Assembly (NCBI GenBank): GCA_000715855.1 | Contig: KL571349.1 | Span: 29,107 to 35,875 of the forward strand | Direction of reading: 5' to 3' | Length of the DNA stretch: 6,769 nucleotides | DNA from: Actinoplanes liguriensis | Lineage (GTDB): Bacteria > Actinomycetota > Actinomycetes > Mycobacteriales > Micromonosporaceae | Part shown: positions 1-5,911 of the stretch, one piece after another | How positions within the stretch are numbered: the stretch's first letter is position 1 | Layout: every line of letters starts with the position of its first letter | Made by a program: the position numbers and the translations under genes | The notes under the pieces: model-generated | Seen by the model: the letters and a program-made list of their open reading frames with translations, nothing else | What the model was told of the DNA's origin: nothing | The model's database searches: none

Positions 1-37
1 CGGCTCGATCAACGACGATCCGCTGCGGCTACCGTGA
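1..37 (+). CDS. Possible C-terminal tail of an upstream gene (partial)
   Basis: Reading from base 2, eleven codons (GSINDDPLRLP) run to a TGA stop at 35-37. Nine of the eleven end in G or C, as expected for a coding frame in this genome, while the other two forward frames are much less biased. This suggests the end of a + strand gene that begins left of the window. The tail is too short to assign a family. If real, it lies only 27 bp ahead of the LysR-type gene on the same strand, and its stop overlaps the inverted repeat at 33-51. It could also be plain non-coding DNA. Confidence 0.35.
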   Translation, partial: GSINDDPLRLP

Positions 38-51
38 AGCGAGACTTCACG
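33..51 (+). promoter_or_regulatory. Inverted repeat before the LysR-type gene (operator or small hairpin)
   Basis: A perfect 7-bp inverted repeat, CGTGAAG and CTTCACG, flanks a 5-base centre (CGAGA) and ends 13 bp before the regulator's start codon. LysR-type regulators usually bind interrupted dyads near their own promoter and repress themselves, so an autoregulatory site is one reading. It does not fit the classical T-N11-A spacing exactly: its symmetric T and A are 13 bases apart. It also begins at the stop of the possible upstream gene, so a weak intrinsic terminator is the alternative. There is no T-run after it. Confidence 0.4.
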
Positions 52-64
52 ATGGGCGGGCGCG

Positions 65-844
65 ATGCTGGAGCGGCACGAGGTGGAGGCGTTTCTGACG
101 CTCGCCGAAGAGCTTCATTTCGGCCGTACGGCGGAACGCCTGCACGTGACGACGACCCGCGTCAGCCAGACGATCCGCAAGGTGGAGCGCCGGATCGGGG
201 CGCCGCTCTTCGAACGGACGAGCCGCCGGGTGACCCTGACACCGATCGGCCGGATCCTGCTCGACGAGGTGGGGCCGGCGTGGGCGGGTGTCACCGCCGG
301 GGTGCGGCGGACGGTCGACGCCGCGCGCGGGGGCACCGGAACCCTGATCGCCGGGTTCGTCAGCGCCGGCGGGGGCCAGCTCCTCGCCCGGGCGGCTGAA
401 CATTTTCGGACTGAGCGGCCCGGGTGGGACGTCGTGATCCGGGAGGTCCGGTTGGGCGGCGGGGCTGATGCCGTACGGGAAAAGGCAGTTGATGTTCTTC
501 TGACGCCGGATCCGGAGGTGGGGGCGGACCTGGTCGCCGGGGATGTCCTGCTCCGGGAGGCGCGGTGGTGGGCCGTGCCGGCGGAGGCTGCGGACGTGTC
601 AGGGCTGGCGCCGCTCTCCGCGGAAGGGGCGACCCTGCAGGAGGTGCTGACTCGGGTCGGGGCTGGTGAAGGGGTGTTTTCGGTGGGGAGTCACGTGCGG
701 CGGTACTACTCGCGGCCGGATGTCTCCTATGTGCCGGCCGAGGACGCGGGGCCGGTGGAGTGGCGGCTCGTGTGGCGGCGGGACGATGCTCGGGGCGGGG
801 TGGTGGCGTTCAACCGGGCGGCGTTCGTGGTGCTCGGGCGCTGA
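65..844 (+). CDS. LysR-family transcriptional regulator
   Basis: This 259-residue protein is a DNA-binding regulator of the LysR type, acting in the cytoplasm on promoters in response to a small co-inducer. The N-terminal winged helix-turn-helix is canonical: it opens with MLERHEVEAFLTLAEELHFG, then the helix-turn-helix at about 18-40 (RTAERLHVTTTRVSQTIRKV) and the conserved wing region APLFERTSRRVTLTPIG at about 46-62. A linker helix (63-88) leads to the effector-binding domain, which begins near residue 92 (GTLIAGFVSAGGG). The family is usually about 290-310 residues. The second half of the effector domain (about 165-225) looks shortened, so the ligand pocket may be unusual. The ATG at 65 places the helix-turn-helix at the standard distance from the N terminus, although no strong Shine-Dalgarno sequence precedes it. 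The target gene is not evident; the possible gene ending at 37 is one candidate. Family assignment is firm and the effector is unknown. Confidence 0.9.
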   Translation: MLERHEVEAFLTLAEELHFGRTAERLHVTTTRVSQTIRKVERRIGAPLFERTSRRVTLTPIGRILLDEVGPAWAGVTAGVRRTVDAARGGTGTLIAGFVSAGGGQLLARAAEHFRTERPGWDVVIREVRLGGGADAVREKAVDVLLTPDPEVGADLVAGDVLLREARWWAVPAEAADVSGLAPLSAEGATLQEVLTRVGAGEGVFSVGSHVRRYYSRPDVSYVPAEDAGPVEWRLVWRRDDARGGVVAFNRAAFVVLGR

Positions 845-862
845 TCGGCCTCGTGGGGCTCC

Positions 863-891
863 GGCTGATCAACCGCGATGGCTGATCAGCC
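863..891. terminator. Candidate bidirectional terminator between convergent genes
   Basis: GGCTGATC at 863-870 pairs with GATCAGCC at 884-891 to give an 8-bp stem with a 13-base loop. The right arm also lies inside a perfect 12-bp palindrome, GGCTGATCAGCC (880-891). It sits in the short spacer between the ends of the LysR-type gene and the membrane-protein gene, which face each other. That is where a shared terminator is expected. No T-run follows on either strand, which is common in high-GC actinobacteria but lowers confidence. Confidence 0.4.
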
Positions 892-900
892 TGCGAGTGA

Positions 901-1770
901 TCAGTCTCGGGCAGAGCGGGGGCGGCGGGCTCGCGGCGGGAGCTGCACGCCGCCGAGAGTGCGCAGGGCGGCCTGGGCGCGTGGGCGCCGCAGCCGGGTG
1001 ATGAGCACCGGCTCCTCGACCTCGATTCGGAACTCCGGGGTGTCCTCCGCGGTCTCCGCTTCGATCTCCCGGTCGATCCCCGGCGTGGTCTTCGGGTCGG
1101 TTTCCCGGTCGATCCCCGGCTCTGTCTCCGGGTCGGTCTCTGGGTCGGTCTCTGGGTCGGTCTGCGGGCCGGTCTCCGGCTCTGTCTCCGGGTCGGTCTC
1201 TGGGTCGGTCTCTGGGTCGGTCTGCGGGTCGGGCTCCTGGCCGTCGGGGGCTCGGCGGACCTCGATCTCGATCGTGTCGCGGGTGCGGACCTCGGCTTCC
1301 GCCAGCGGCGCGGCCAGCAGGAACGCCTCCTGCAGCGACGGCGCGGTGGTGGTCGCGGCCGCGGACTCCGGCGAGAACAGCAGTTTCGCCGCACCCAGGT
1401 TCGCGGCGGCAAACAGGGCACTGACCGCGGCCAGCACCGGTGAGGTGCTGATCGACGTGGCCACCAGGACCGCGGTCGCCGCCGCGGTAGCCAGCGCGGT
1501 CGCGGCGCCGGCCTGCCGGACCCGCTGGGTGCCGCTCGCGCCGATCAGGAACGCGGTGGCCGCGGACGCCGAACCGAGCACCGCGGAAACCAGCCACACG
1601 GTGGACATCGGCCAGATCGGGCCGACCGGGTCGTCGCCGTCTGCCATGAAGAACAGCAGGAAAGGCGCTCCGACCAGGGCGATCATCAGGAAAACGACCG
1701 CGTCGACGGTCAGGACCATCCCCCCGCCGGTGGTGGCGTCCATCCTGCGTGCCCAGCTGACGTCGGTCAT
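901..1770 (-). CDS. Membrane protein with acidic TDPE-repeat C-terminal tail
   Basis: The 289-residue product has an N-terminal membrane domain and a hydrophilic tail. Hydrophobic segments lie at about 19-42, 52-77, 86-106 and 109-131, so four transmembrane helices are likely. Residues 161-259 are charged; 180-220 consist of Thr-Asp-Pro-Glu tetrads arranged as two 20-residue repeats, followed by two copies of PGIDRE. The tail ends in an Arg/Pro-rich stretch (259-289). I do not recognise the family. The acidic Pro-rich tail would be extended, perhaps a spacer or a binding surface, but its side of the membrane cannot be read from sequence alone. The ATG at 1770 is preferred over the in-frame ATG at 1803 because GGGGAGGG lies 6 bases before it, a strong ribosome-binding site. 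The gene is convergent with the LysR-type gene. An operator-like dyad lies 40-54 bp upstream of its start. Confidence 0.8.
   Translation of the reverse strand: MTDVSWARRMDATTGGGMVLTVDAVVFLMIALVGAPFLLFFMADGDDPVGPIWPMSTVWLVSAVLGSASAATAFLIGASGTQRVRQAGAATALATAAATAVLVATSISTSPVLAAVSALFAAANLGAAKLLFSPESAAATTTAPSLQEAFLLAAPLAEAEVRTRDTIEIEVRRAPDGQEPDPQTDPETDPETDPETEPETGPQTDPETDPETDPETEPGIDRETDPKTTPGIDREIEAETAEDTPEFRIEVEEPVLITRLRRPRAQAALRTLGGVQLPPRARRPRSARD
1116..1228 (-). repeat. 60-bp tandem duplication inside the membrane-protein gene
   Basis: Bases 1116-1168 and 1176-1228 are identical over 53 bp at a 60-bp period. Each copy contains the shorter unit GGGTCGGTCTCT in tandem. Because 60 is a multiple of three, the duplication keeps the reading frame and gives two 20-residue protein repeats. 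Near-perfect identity at the DNA level, including silent positions, indicates a recent slippage or unequal-recombination event. A related short repeat (CCGGTCGATCCCCGGC) occurs at 1069-1084 and 1105-1120. Confidence 0.9.
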
Positions 1771-1809
1771 TCGCGGCCCTCCCCATGAGCTTTGATCAGG
1801 CACCGTACC

Positions 1810-1824
1810 TTATCGATCCGATAA
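1810..1824. promoter_or_regulatory. Operator-like inverted repeat upstream of the membrane-protein gene
   Basis: TTATCG-ATC-CGATAA is a perfect 6-3-6 inverted repeat in a locally AT-richer stretch. It is centred 47 bp upstream of the membrane-protein start at 1770, in the expected promoter zone of that - strand gene. Its geometry suits binding of a dimeric repressor or activator. The TATCG half-site also occurs in the TetR/SDR intergenic region (3729-3733, 3749-3753), and CGATAA recurs at 5919-5924 before the oxygenase gene. Whether one regulator links them is speculation. Confidence 0.4.
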
Positions 1825-1930
1825 CGGTAGAGGAAGGTTCACAGCCCACACACAGACAAACCACTTCATTCGGTCACGGCCCCATCGCTGCGCGTTTCCG
1901 ACGCCCGCGCCACCGAATCGGGTCGGTCAG

Positions 1931-2215
1931 GCTTTCACCACGCCGCGTTTCCGGCGGGCGCCCCGCCGAACCCGGCCGGTCGGGCTTTCACCGCGGTGTG
2001 CTGTCGGGCGGTGGGCCGGGCGTTCACCGCGCCGCGTTTCCGGCGGGCGCGCGGGCGAACCCGGCCGGTCGGGCTTTCACCGCGGTGTGCTGTCGGCGGT
2101 GGGTCGGGCTTCACGGCGTCGTGTTCCGGTGCTGGACCGGGCTTTCACCGCGCCGTGTTTCCGGTGGTGGGTCGGGCTTTCATCGCGCCGTGTTTCCGGT
2201 GGTGCGCCGTTTTCG
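1931..2215. repeat. Intergenic tandem array, ~35-bp units and 88/89-bp higher-order repeat
   Basis: Seven copies of a degenerate unit beginning GCTTTCACCGCG and continuing CCGTGTTTCCGG start at about 1931, 1984, 2020, 2073, 2108, 2141 and 2176. Spacings are 53, 36, 53, 35, 33 and 35 bp. The 53-bp steps contain an extra block with GAACCCGGCCGGTC. The 53+36 pair is itself duplicated, so 1931-2019 and 2020-2107 form a higher-order repeat of 88/89 bp. Unit lengths are not multiples of three and the copies fall in different frames, which argues against coding. The array lies between the ends of two - strand genes, upstream of the one ending at 901 and downstream of the one ending at 2259. Confidence 0.85.
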
Positions 2216-2258
2216 TCACGGGCGTTTCGGGCGCTGTGCATACGAGCCGGCCCGGTGG

Positions 2259-2837
2259 TCAAGCTCTCGCGGCGGCCCGTTTCCGGGTGTCCTGAATGCC
2301 TGCGGCGACCGCGCCGTAGAGGGCCGCGCCCGACCCGACGCCGGCGATCAGCGCGACGACGGCGTCCGAGGCGCCGAACGCGTGCGCCACGAAACCGGCC
2401 ACCCCGAGCAGCACCATCGCAGCGCCCAGCCAGTAGTACATCGGCATCCGCCACGCCCAGGCGAGCGGGACGAAGTGCAGGCCGACCACCACGGCGACCC
2501 AGGCGATCCCCACTTCCGGCGCATCGAAGACCTGGTTGATCAAGTAGAGCCCGACGACCAGCGCGATGACCTCACCGGCGACCGCATACCAGTACCTCTG
2601 GTCGGCGAACCCGACGACCTCGCCCGGACGTTCCTCGATCGCCAGACCCCGCACCCGCAGCACGGCGATGAGCAGCGCAACCGCCGTCACCACGGCGATC
2701 ACCCGGATCACGATCGGCCAGGGGCTCGGCAACCCGCCGCTGTTGACCATCACGAACACCGTGCCGAAACTCAGCGCGATCAGCGAGCCGGTCATCAGTC
2801 CACTTTGTTGCCGCGTCTGGTTGCTGCTCCCCGTCAT
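2259..2837 (-). CDS. Uncharacterised polytopic membrane protein
   Basis: The 192-residue product appears to be almost entirely membrane-embedded, with hydrophobic segments at about 13-32, 40-60, 83-101, 108-127, 133-152 and 158-180, so about six helices. The basic ends of segments (RVR at 61-63, the C-terminal DTRKRAAARA) suggest a cytoplasmic C terminus. Features that may help a family search are RYWYAVAGEVIALVVG (81-96) and the motif GLHFVPLAWAWRMPMYYWLG (119-138) in the fourth and fifth helices. I recall similar hypothetical proteins in actinomycetes but cannot name a function. No catalytic or transporter motif is seen. The ATG at 2837 is chosen because AGGA lies 7 bases upstream; an in-frame upstream ATG at 2960 would add a polar leader overlapping the neighbour's terminator hairpin. 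The next gene upstream, TetR, is on the same strand but separated by 177 bp and a terminator, so this gene is probably transcribed alone. Confidence 0.8.
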   Translation of the reverse strand: MTGSSNQTRQQSGLMTGSLIALSFGTVFVMVNSGGLPSPWPIVIRVIAVVTAVALLIAVLRVRGLAIEERPGEVVGFADQRYWYAVAGEVIALVVGLYLINQVFDAPEVGIAWVAVVVGLHFVPLAWAWRMPMYYWLGAAMVLLGVAGFVAHAFGASDAVVALIAGVGSGAALYGAVAAGIQDTRKRAAARA

Positions 2838-2925
2838 GCGGCCATCCTGCCGGTCAGCGTTGGAACGCGCTGCCCCGCCGATCTTGCCTTCGTCCTGTTC
2901 CACCCCCTGATCCTGTTGCGCTGTA

Positions 2926-2946
2926 GGCCGGGCCTTTCGCCCGGCC
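2926..2946 (-). terminator. Intrinsic hairpin terminator after the TetR gene
   Basis: GGCCGGGC and GCCCGGCC form a perfect 8-bp GC stem around a 5-base loop (GAAAG on the - strand). It lies about 70 bp after the TetR stop codon in its direction of transcription, and upstream of the next - strand gene. There is no U-tract after the stem. Such tail-less strong hairpins are common terminators in actinobacteria. No + strand gene ends nearby, so termination of tetR-type transcription is the natural role. Confidence 0.6.
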
Positions 2947-3014
2947 CTGCCTCGGCTCACGGTGCCCTGTTGCCTGCTTACTGCCGGCTGTGACCGCGTG
3001 CCTTTCGGCTGCTT

Positions 3015-3704
3015 TTACTCGGACAGGCGCTGCAGCCAACGATCCAGCAATGCCACCTCCACGGGCTCCAGAATCTGCGTGCCGGAAATAGCCAGTTGCG
3101 ACCTCAGGCGCAGCGCCGCGGCCGGGACCGGCTCCTCCTGCTCGTTCTCGCCGGCGGGCTCGGTGAGAACGGAGGCGAAGACAGCCTCGCGCGTGCGGGT
3201 GGACAGGTCGGGATCGTCGAAGAGGTCCGGCTGGGCGATCAGGTTGAGGGCGAGACCGACGTTGGCCGGGAGGATCATCTGCGCGGCGACTTGCGGGGGC
3301 ACCCGCAGCGCGCCGACCGCTGAACAGCGCACCAGGGTCGCCTCCAGCAGGTCCATGATTCTTCGGCGCACCTGGGCGTGGGACCGTGGTCGTGGGGCGA
3401 ACATGAGCTGGTAGAGCGCCGGATTCTCCCGAGCGAAGGTCATGTGATCGTTCCACCCGGCGCGCAGGTCAGCGACCGGATCGCCGGTCTGCTCCAGCGC
3501 CGCCTTGCGTTCCGCGTAACGGCGGAGGCCGTCGTCGGCGACCGCGTCGAGCAGCCCGTTCTTGTCGCCGAAGAGCCGGTAGAGCACGGGCTGGGTCACG
3601 CCGACCCAGTCGCAGACGACCCGGGTGGCGATGTTGCCCTCGGGCGAGTCGGCGAGGAGTTGCTCGGTGGCGGCGATCAACGCGGCCCGTACGTCTGAAG
3701 CCAT
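3015..3704 (-). CDS. TetR-family transcriptional repressor
   Basis: This 229-residue protein is a dimeric DNA-binding repressor of the TetR family, expected to leave its operator when a small ligand binds the C-terminal domain. The N-terminal helix (residues 2-18, ASDVRAALIAATEQLLA) leads to the helix-turn-helix at about 24-45 (NIATRVVCDWVGVTQPVLYRLFGD), then the typical KNGLLDAVADDGL. The rest is helical and resembles ligand-binding domains of the family, with WNDHMTFARENPALYQLMF at 84-102. Length is normal. An acidic segment (181-192, GENEQEEP) precedes the last helices. The ATG at 3704 gives the standard TetR N terminus; the open frame continues upstream only as antisense to the dehydrogenase. 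No clear Shine-Dalgarno is present, so translation may start near the transcript's 5' end. It is divergent from the dehydrogenase at 3798 with 93 bp between, the classic layout for a repressor controlling itself and its neighbour. Confidence 0.93.
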   Translation of the reverse strand: MASDVRAALIAATEQLLADSPEGNIATRVVCDWVGVTQPVLYRLFGDKNGLLDAVADDGLRRYAERKAALEQTGDPVADLRAGWNDHMTFARENPALYQLMFAPRPRSHAQVRRRIMDLLEATLVRCSAVGALRVPPQVAAQMILPANVGLALNLIAQPDLFDDPDLSTRTREAVFASVLTEPAGENEQEEPVPAAALRLRSQLAISGTQILEPVEVALLDRWLQRLSE

Positions 3705-3728
3705 GCGAGCAATGATACGCCAGAGCGA

Positions 3729-3781
3729 TATCGGTGCTACAGTCGGCCTATCGCCGCTACGGAGAAGCGATAGCGACGCTA
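3729..3781. promoter_or_regulatory. Three 11-bp operator-like boxes between tetR-type and SDR genes
   Basis: TATCGGTGCTA (3729-3739), TATCGCCGCTA (3749-3759) and TAGCGACGCTA (3771-3781) are related direct repeats. The first and second, and the second and third, match at nine of eleven positions. Box 3 is a perfect 5-1-5 palindrome, box 2 is near-perfect and box 1 is weaker. Their centres are 20 and 22 bp apart, about two helical turns, so bound dimers would lie on one face of the DNA. Box 3 ends 3 bp before the dehydrogenase ribosome-binding site (GAGGGAG, 3785-3791). The location in the divergent promoter makes the adjacent TetR protein the obvious candidate ligand. The boxes are seen; the binding is inferred. 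Confidence 0.55.
3748..3773. promoter_or_regulatory. Long inverted repeat in the divergent promoter
   Basis: CTATCGC (3748-3754) and GCGATAG (3767-3773) form a perfect 7-bp inverted repeat with a 12-base centre, overlapping operator boxes 2 and 3. An 8-bp palindrome CGATATCG (3726-3733) overlaps box 1. This dyad is an alternative way to parse the same operator: one wide site rather than two adjacent 11-bp sites. Footprinting would decide between them. Confidence 0.45.
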
Positions 3782-3797
3782 AGAGAGGGAGTTTGTC

Positions 3798-4532
3798 ATG
3801 ACTCAGCAGCGGGTTGCCATCGTGACCGGCGCGTCCCGGGGCATCGGCCGGGCCATCGCGCAGAAGCTCGCCGCGGAGGGCGCCGCCGTGGTCGTCGGCT
3901 ACAGCGGGAACAGCGCCGCCGCCGACGAAGTGGTCGGCGAGATCACGGCGGCCGGCGGCCAGGCGATCGCGGTCGCCGCGGACGTCGCCGACGAGCAGGC
4001 CGTCGCGGCCATGTTCGCGCAGGCCGAGGAGCGGTTCGGCGGGGTTGACGTGGTGGTCAACTCGGCCGGCCTCATGCTTCTGTCCCCGATCGCCGAGCTG
4101 AATCTCGACGACCTCGACCGCATGCACCGCACCAACATCCGCGGCGCCTTCGTCATCGCCCGTGAGTCGGCTCGGCGCCTGCGCTCCGGGGGTGCTCTGG
4201 TCCTGATCTCGACGTCGGTGGTCGGGCTGCGGTTCCCGACCTATGGTGCCTATACCGCCAGCAAGGGCGCGGTCGAGGCGATTCCGATGATCCTCGCGCG
4301 CGAGCTCCGGGGCCGCGACATCACGGTCAACGCGGTTGCGCCCGGGCCGACGGCCACCGACCTGTTCCTGGACGGCAAGGACCAGGCCACCATCGACAAC
4401 CTGGCCAAGCAGCCGCCGCTGGAGCGTCTCGGCACTCCGGATGACATCGCCGCTACGGTCGCCTTCGTGGCGAGCGCTCCCGGCCACTGGATCAACGGCC
4501 AGATCATCCGAGCCAACGGCGGCATCATCTGA
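3798..4532 (+). CDS. Classical short-chain dehydrogenase/reductase (SDR), FabG-like
   Basis: The 244-residue product is a soluble Rossmann-fold NAD(P)-dependent oxidoreductase that should interconvert a carbonyl and an alcohol. All classical SDR motifs are present: the cofactor-binding TGASRGIG at 10-17, DV at 62-63, NSAG at 88-91 (NNAG in most members), the catalytic Asn 113 (RTNIRGAF), Ser 140 (STSVVG), and Tyr 152/Lys 156 (YTASK). The PG motif (APGPTATDLF) is at 181-190 and the C terminus WINGQIIRANGGII is typical. Length matches the family, and the order resembles FabG-type reductases. With its own repressor beside it and no fatty-acid genes nearby, a role in modifying or detoxifying a ketone, aldehyde or quinone is more likely than core lipid synthesis; this is inference. 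The start is set by GAGGGAG 6 bases before the ATG. The substrate cannot be told from sequence. Confidence 0.95.
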   Translation: MTQQRVAIVTGASRGIGRAIAQKLAAEGAAVVVGYSGNSAAADEVVGEITAAGGQAIAVAADVADEQAVAAMFAQAEERFGGVDVVVNSAGLMLLSPIAELNLDDLDRMHRTNIRGAFVIARESARRLRSGGALVLISTSVVGLRFPTYGAYTASKGAVEAIPMILARELRGRDITVNAVAPGPTATDLFLDGKDQATIDNLAKQPPLERLGTPDDIAATVAFVASAPGHWINGQIIRANGGII

Positions 4533-4533
4533 T

Positions 4534-4567
<34 letters not shown>

Positions 4568-4576
4568 CGGTTCAGG

Positions 4577-4593
4577 CCGGCGGCGCACGCCGG
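4577..4593. terminator. Candidate terminator hairpin after the SDR gene
   Basis: CCGGCG and CGCCGG form a 6-bp stem with a 5-base loop (GCGCA), 44 bp past the dehydrogenase stop. It is GC-rich but lacks a T-run. A similar arrangement recurs as part of the direct repeat at 4664, so it may be only repeat structure. Confidence 0.3.
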
Positions 4594-4707
4594 GCTGTGA
4601 GGTGTTGGCGGGGCGTGCTGGCCGTGAGCCGTGGCTGGCGCGGGCTGAGCTGCGACATGTCGACGGCGCACGCCGGCTGCGAGGTATCGGCGGCGGGTGC
4701 TGGGCCG
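4581..4707. repeat. Imperfect ~43-bp direct repeat in convergent spacer
   Basis: A segment starting CGGCGCACGCCGG at 4581 recurs at 4664 with the same order of landmarks: CTG-GAGGT, then GGCGG, then GTGCTGG(G)CCG. The copies run about 4581-4623 and 4664-4707, are offset by 83 bp and differ at several positions with small gaps. The spacer 4533-4756 holds no convincing gene; open frames through it are extensions or antisense of the flanking genes. It is a third, distinct intergenic repeat in this window. Confidence 0.65.
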
Positions 4708-4756
4708 CGAGAGGTGGAGGGCGGACATTGGGACAGCGAGGCTTGGGCGGCGCGCG

Positions 4757-5911
4757 TCAGGCGGGCAGGGTGGCGCCCCAGCGCGCGAACTGGGCCCGGG
4801 CTTGGCGATCACCACGCGCGAGGAGTCGGGAGCGGCCGCCCGGAAGTCGTCCGAGGCCTTGGCTGACCAGTGCGTTCGCGGCGATTCGGGTCAGGCCGTA
4901 CCACGGTGGGCGGTAGGGCAGGCCGAGGTCCCGCATTGCCGCTCGCCCGAGCAGCCAGGTGCTCACGGAGAGGGCGCGTTCCCGCTCGTACAGGCGGCGC
5001 CAGCCGCTCGTGACGTCGTCGGTCATCTCGATCAGCGCGCGGGCGAGCGCGACGCTGTTCGCGTCCGGCGGCGGATCGTAGGAAAGGAAGTGGTAGAGCT
5101 GTCGTCGTCCCTGCTTCTCGGTGTGCGGCAACCACTCCTCGTCGACGCCGAGCAGCCAGCCGACGTAGCACCAGAGATGCATCACCGCCCGCGCGTCGTC
5201 ACGCGAGACGCGCACGCCGAGCAGCCGTAAGTGAAGGAGGAAACTGGTCGAGAAGACGCCGAGGGTGCTCGCCTGGTCGTACTGGTTGATCGGCACTCCA
5301 CGCCCGGTGTGATCCCAGCTGGGATCGGCCTCCAATGATGCGTTGACGAGGGCGTGCATCACCCGGACGTGCAGGGTGGTCCGGAATCCGGCGCCGTCCG
5401 GGGCCATGCCGCCCGGTGCGGTGACCGCTCGCCACCAGATCGAGGTCTCCTTGATCCGCCGTAGCGTCTCGCCGCCGGTCAGGCGCCCGGTCCGGACCAG
5501 CGGTTCGAGGGCCGCGCCGGTGCGATAGCCGCCGAGCAGCGAACCGTAAGCCAGGACCAGCCCGGCGTCCATGCCGAACGCCCGGCACGCCTCGGCGCCG
5601 CGAGCCAGCAGATCGTCATCCAACCATGCGGGCCGCTTCCGGACCGCTGCGAGAAAGGTCTGAAAAGTTGGCGGTACGTCGTCTGCCGGCCCTGCTGCGA
5701 TAAAACGGTGCAGGTCCCGGATCGTCAGGTCGGGCGACTCGCGCACGGCCTTGATCAGTGCGGCAGCGGGTTCGTCGCGGCGGTTGAGCCCGGCCTCCAG
5801 CGCGCTGATCTCGGCCCCGGTCGGTCGTGCGCCGGCGCCGGCCAGCAGCCGCAGCGGGCGTGCGGCGCGTTCGCCCCAGTCGCGGTCCGCCCCAAACCTC
5901 GTAGGAACCAT
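4757..5911 (-). CDS. MpaB/rubber-oxygenase-like (DUF2236) haem oxygenase family protein
   Basis: The 384-residue product matches the family uniting fungal MpaB oxygenase and bacterial latex-clearing protein (Lcp), long annotated as DUF2236. Family landmarks are AYGSLLGGYRTG (121-132), RRIKETSIWW (151-160), HVRVMHALV (181-189), PINQYDQASTLGVFSTSF (207-224) and HLWCYVGWLLGVDEEWLP (245-262). Arg 152, Thr 156 and His 186 have the same 4- and 30-residue spacing I recall for Arg 164, Thr 168 and the axial haem ligand His 198 of Streptomyces Lcp K30, so b-type haem binding by His 186 is likely. No twin-arginine or Sec signal is seen at the N terminus, unlike secreted Lcp, so the protein is probably cytoplasmic and the substrate is probably not rubber. 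The ATG at 5911 gives the normal family length; an ATG at 5947 is possible. Spacing to a Shine-Dalgarno is poor (GGGGA abuts the ATG). Upstream frame extension into the repeats is not credible. Confidence 0.85.
   Translation of the reverse strand: MVPTRFGADRDWGERAARPLRLLAGAGARPTGAEISALEAGLNRRDEPAAALIKAVRESPDLTIRDLHRFIAAGPADDVPPTFQTFLAAVRKRPAWLDDDLLARGAEACRAFGMDAGLVLAYGSLLGGYRTGAALEPLVRTGRLTGGETLRRIKETSIWWRAVTAPGGMAPDGAGFRTTLHVRVMHALVNASLEADPSWDHTGRGVPINQYDQASTLGVFSTSFLLHLRLLGVRVSRDDARAVMHLWCYVGWLLGVDEEWLPHTEKQGRRQLYHFLSYDPPPDANSVALARALIEMTDDVTSGWRRLYERERALSVSTWLLGRAAMRDLGLPYRPPWYGLTRIAANALVSQGLGRLPGGRSRLLARGDRQARAQFARWGATLPA

Larger units (their letters stand above)
1771..2258. other. 488-bp spacer without a convincing gene
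   Basis: Bases 1771-1870 are relatively AT-rich and hold the likely promoter and the dyad for the - strand membrane protein. Bases 1931-2215 are a repeat array, described separately. An open frame crosses the whole spacer on the + strand, but it runs through the repeats in changing phase, continues antisense into the next gene and lacks a ribosome-binding site. I therefore do not call a gene here. Confidence 0.7.

Noticed and set aside
869..1795. Overlapping long frames with RDRP-type or SVSGS-type repeats opposite or alongside the membrane-protein gene
   Set aside because: They are shadows of the TDPE repeat DNA. Only the frame ending at 901 has a hydrophobic membrane domain and a good ribosome-binding site.
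1931..2215. CRISPR array
   Set aside because: Units are degenerate and adjoin one another without unique spacers of constant length, and no cas gene is present. The same applies to 6074-6305.
1785..2993. 402-codon + strand open frame
   Set aside because: It crosses a frame-breaking repeat array, is antisense to a clear membrane protein and its composition is Arg/His/Pro-biased with no domain.
3705..4487. Long - strand open frame extending the TetR gene upstream through the SDR gene
   Set aside because: It is antisense to a complete, motif-rich dehydrogenase, and the TetR domain begins normally at the ATG at 3704.
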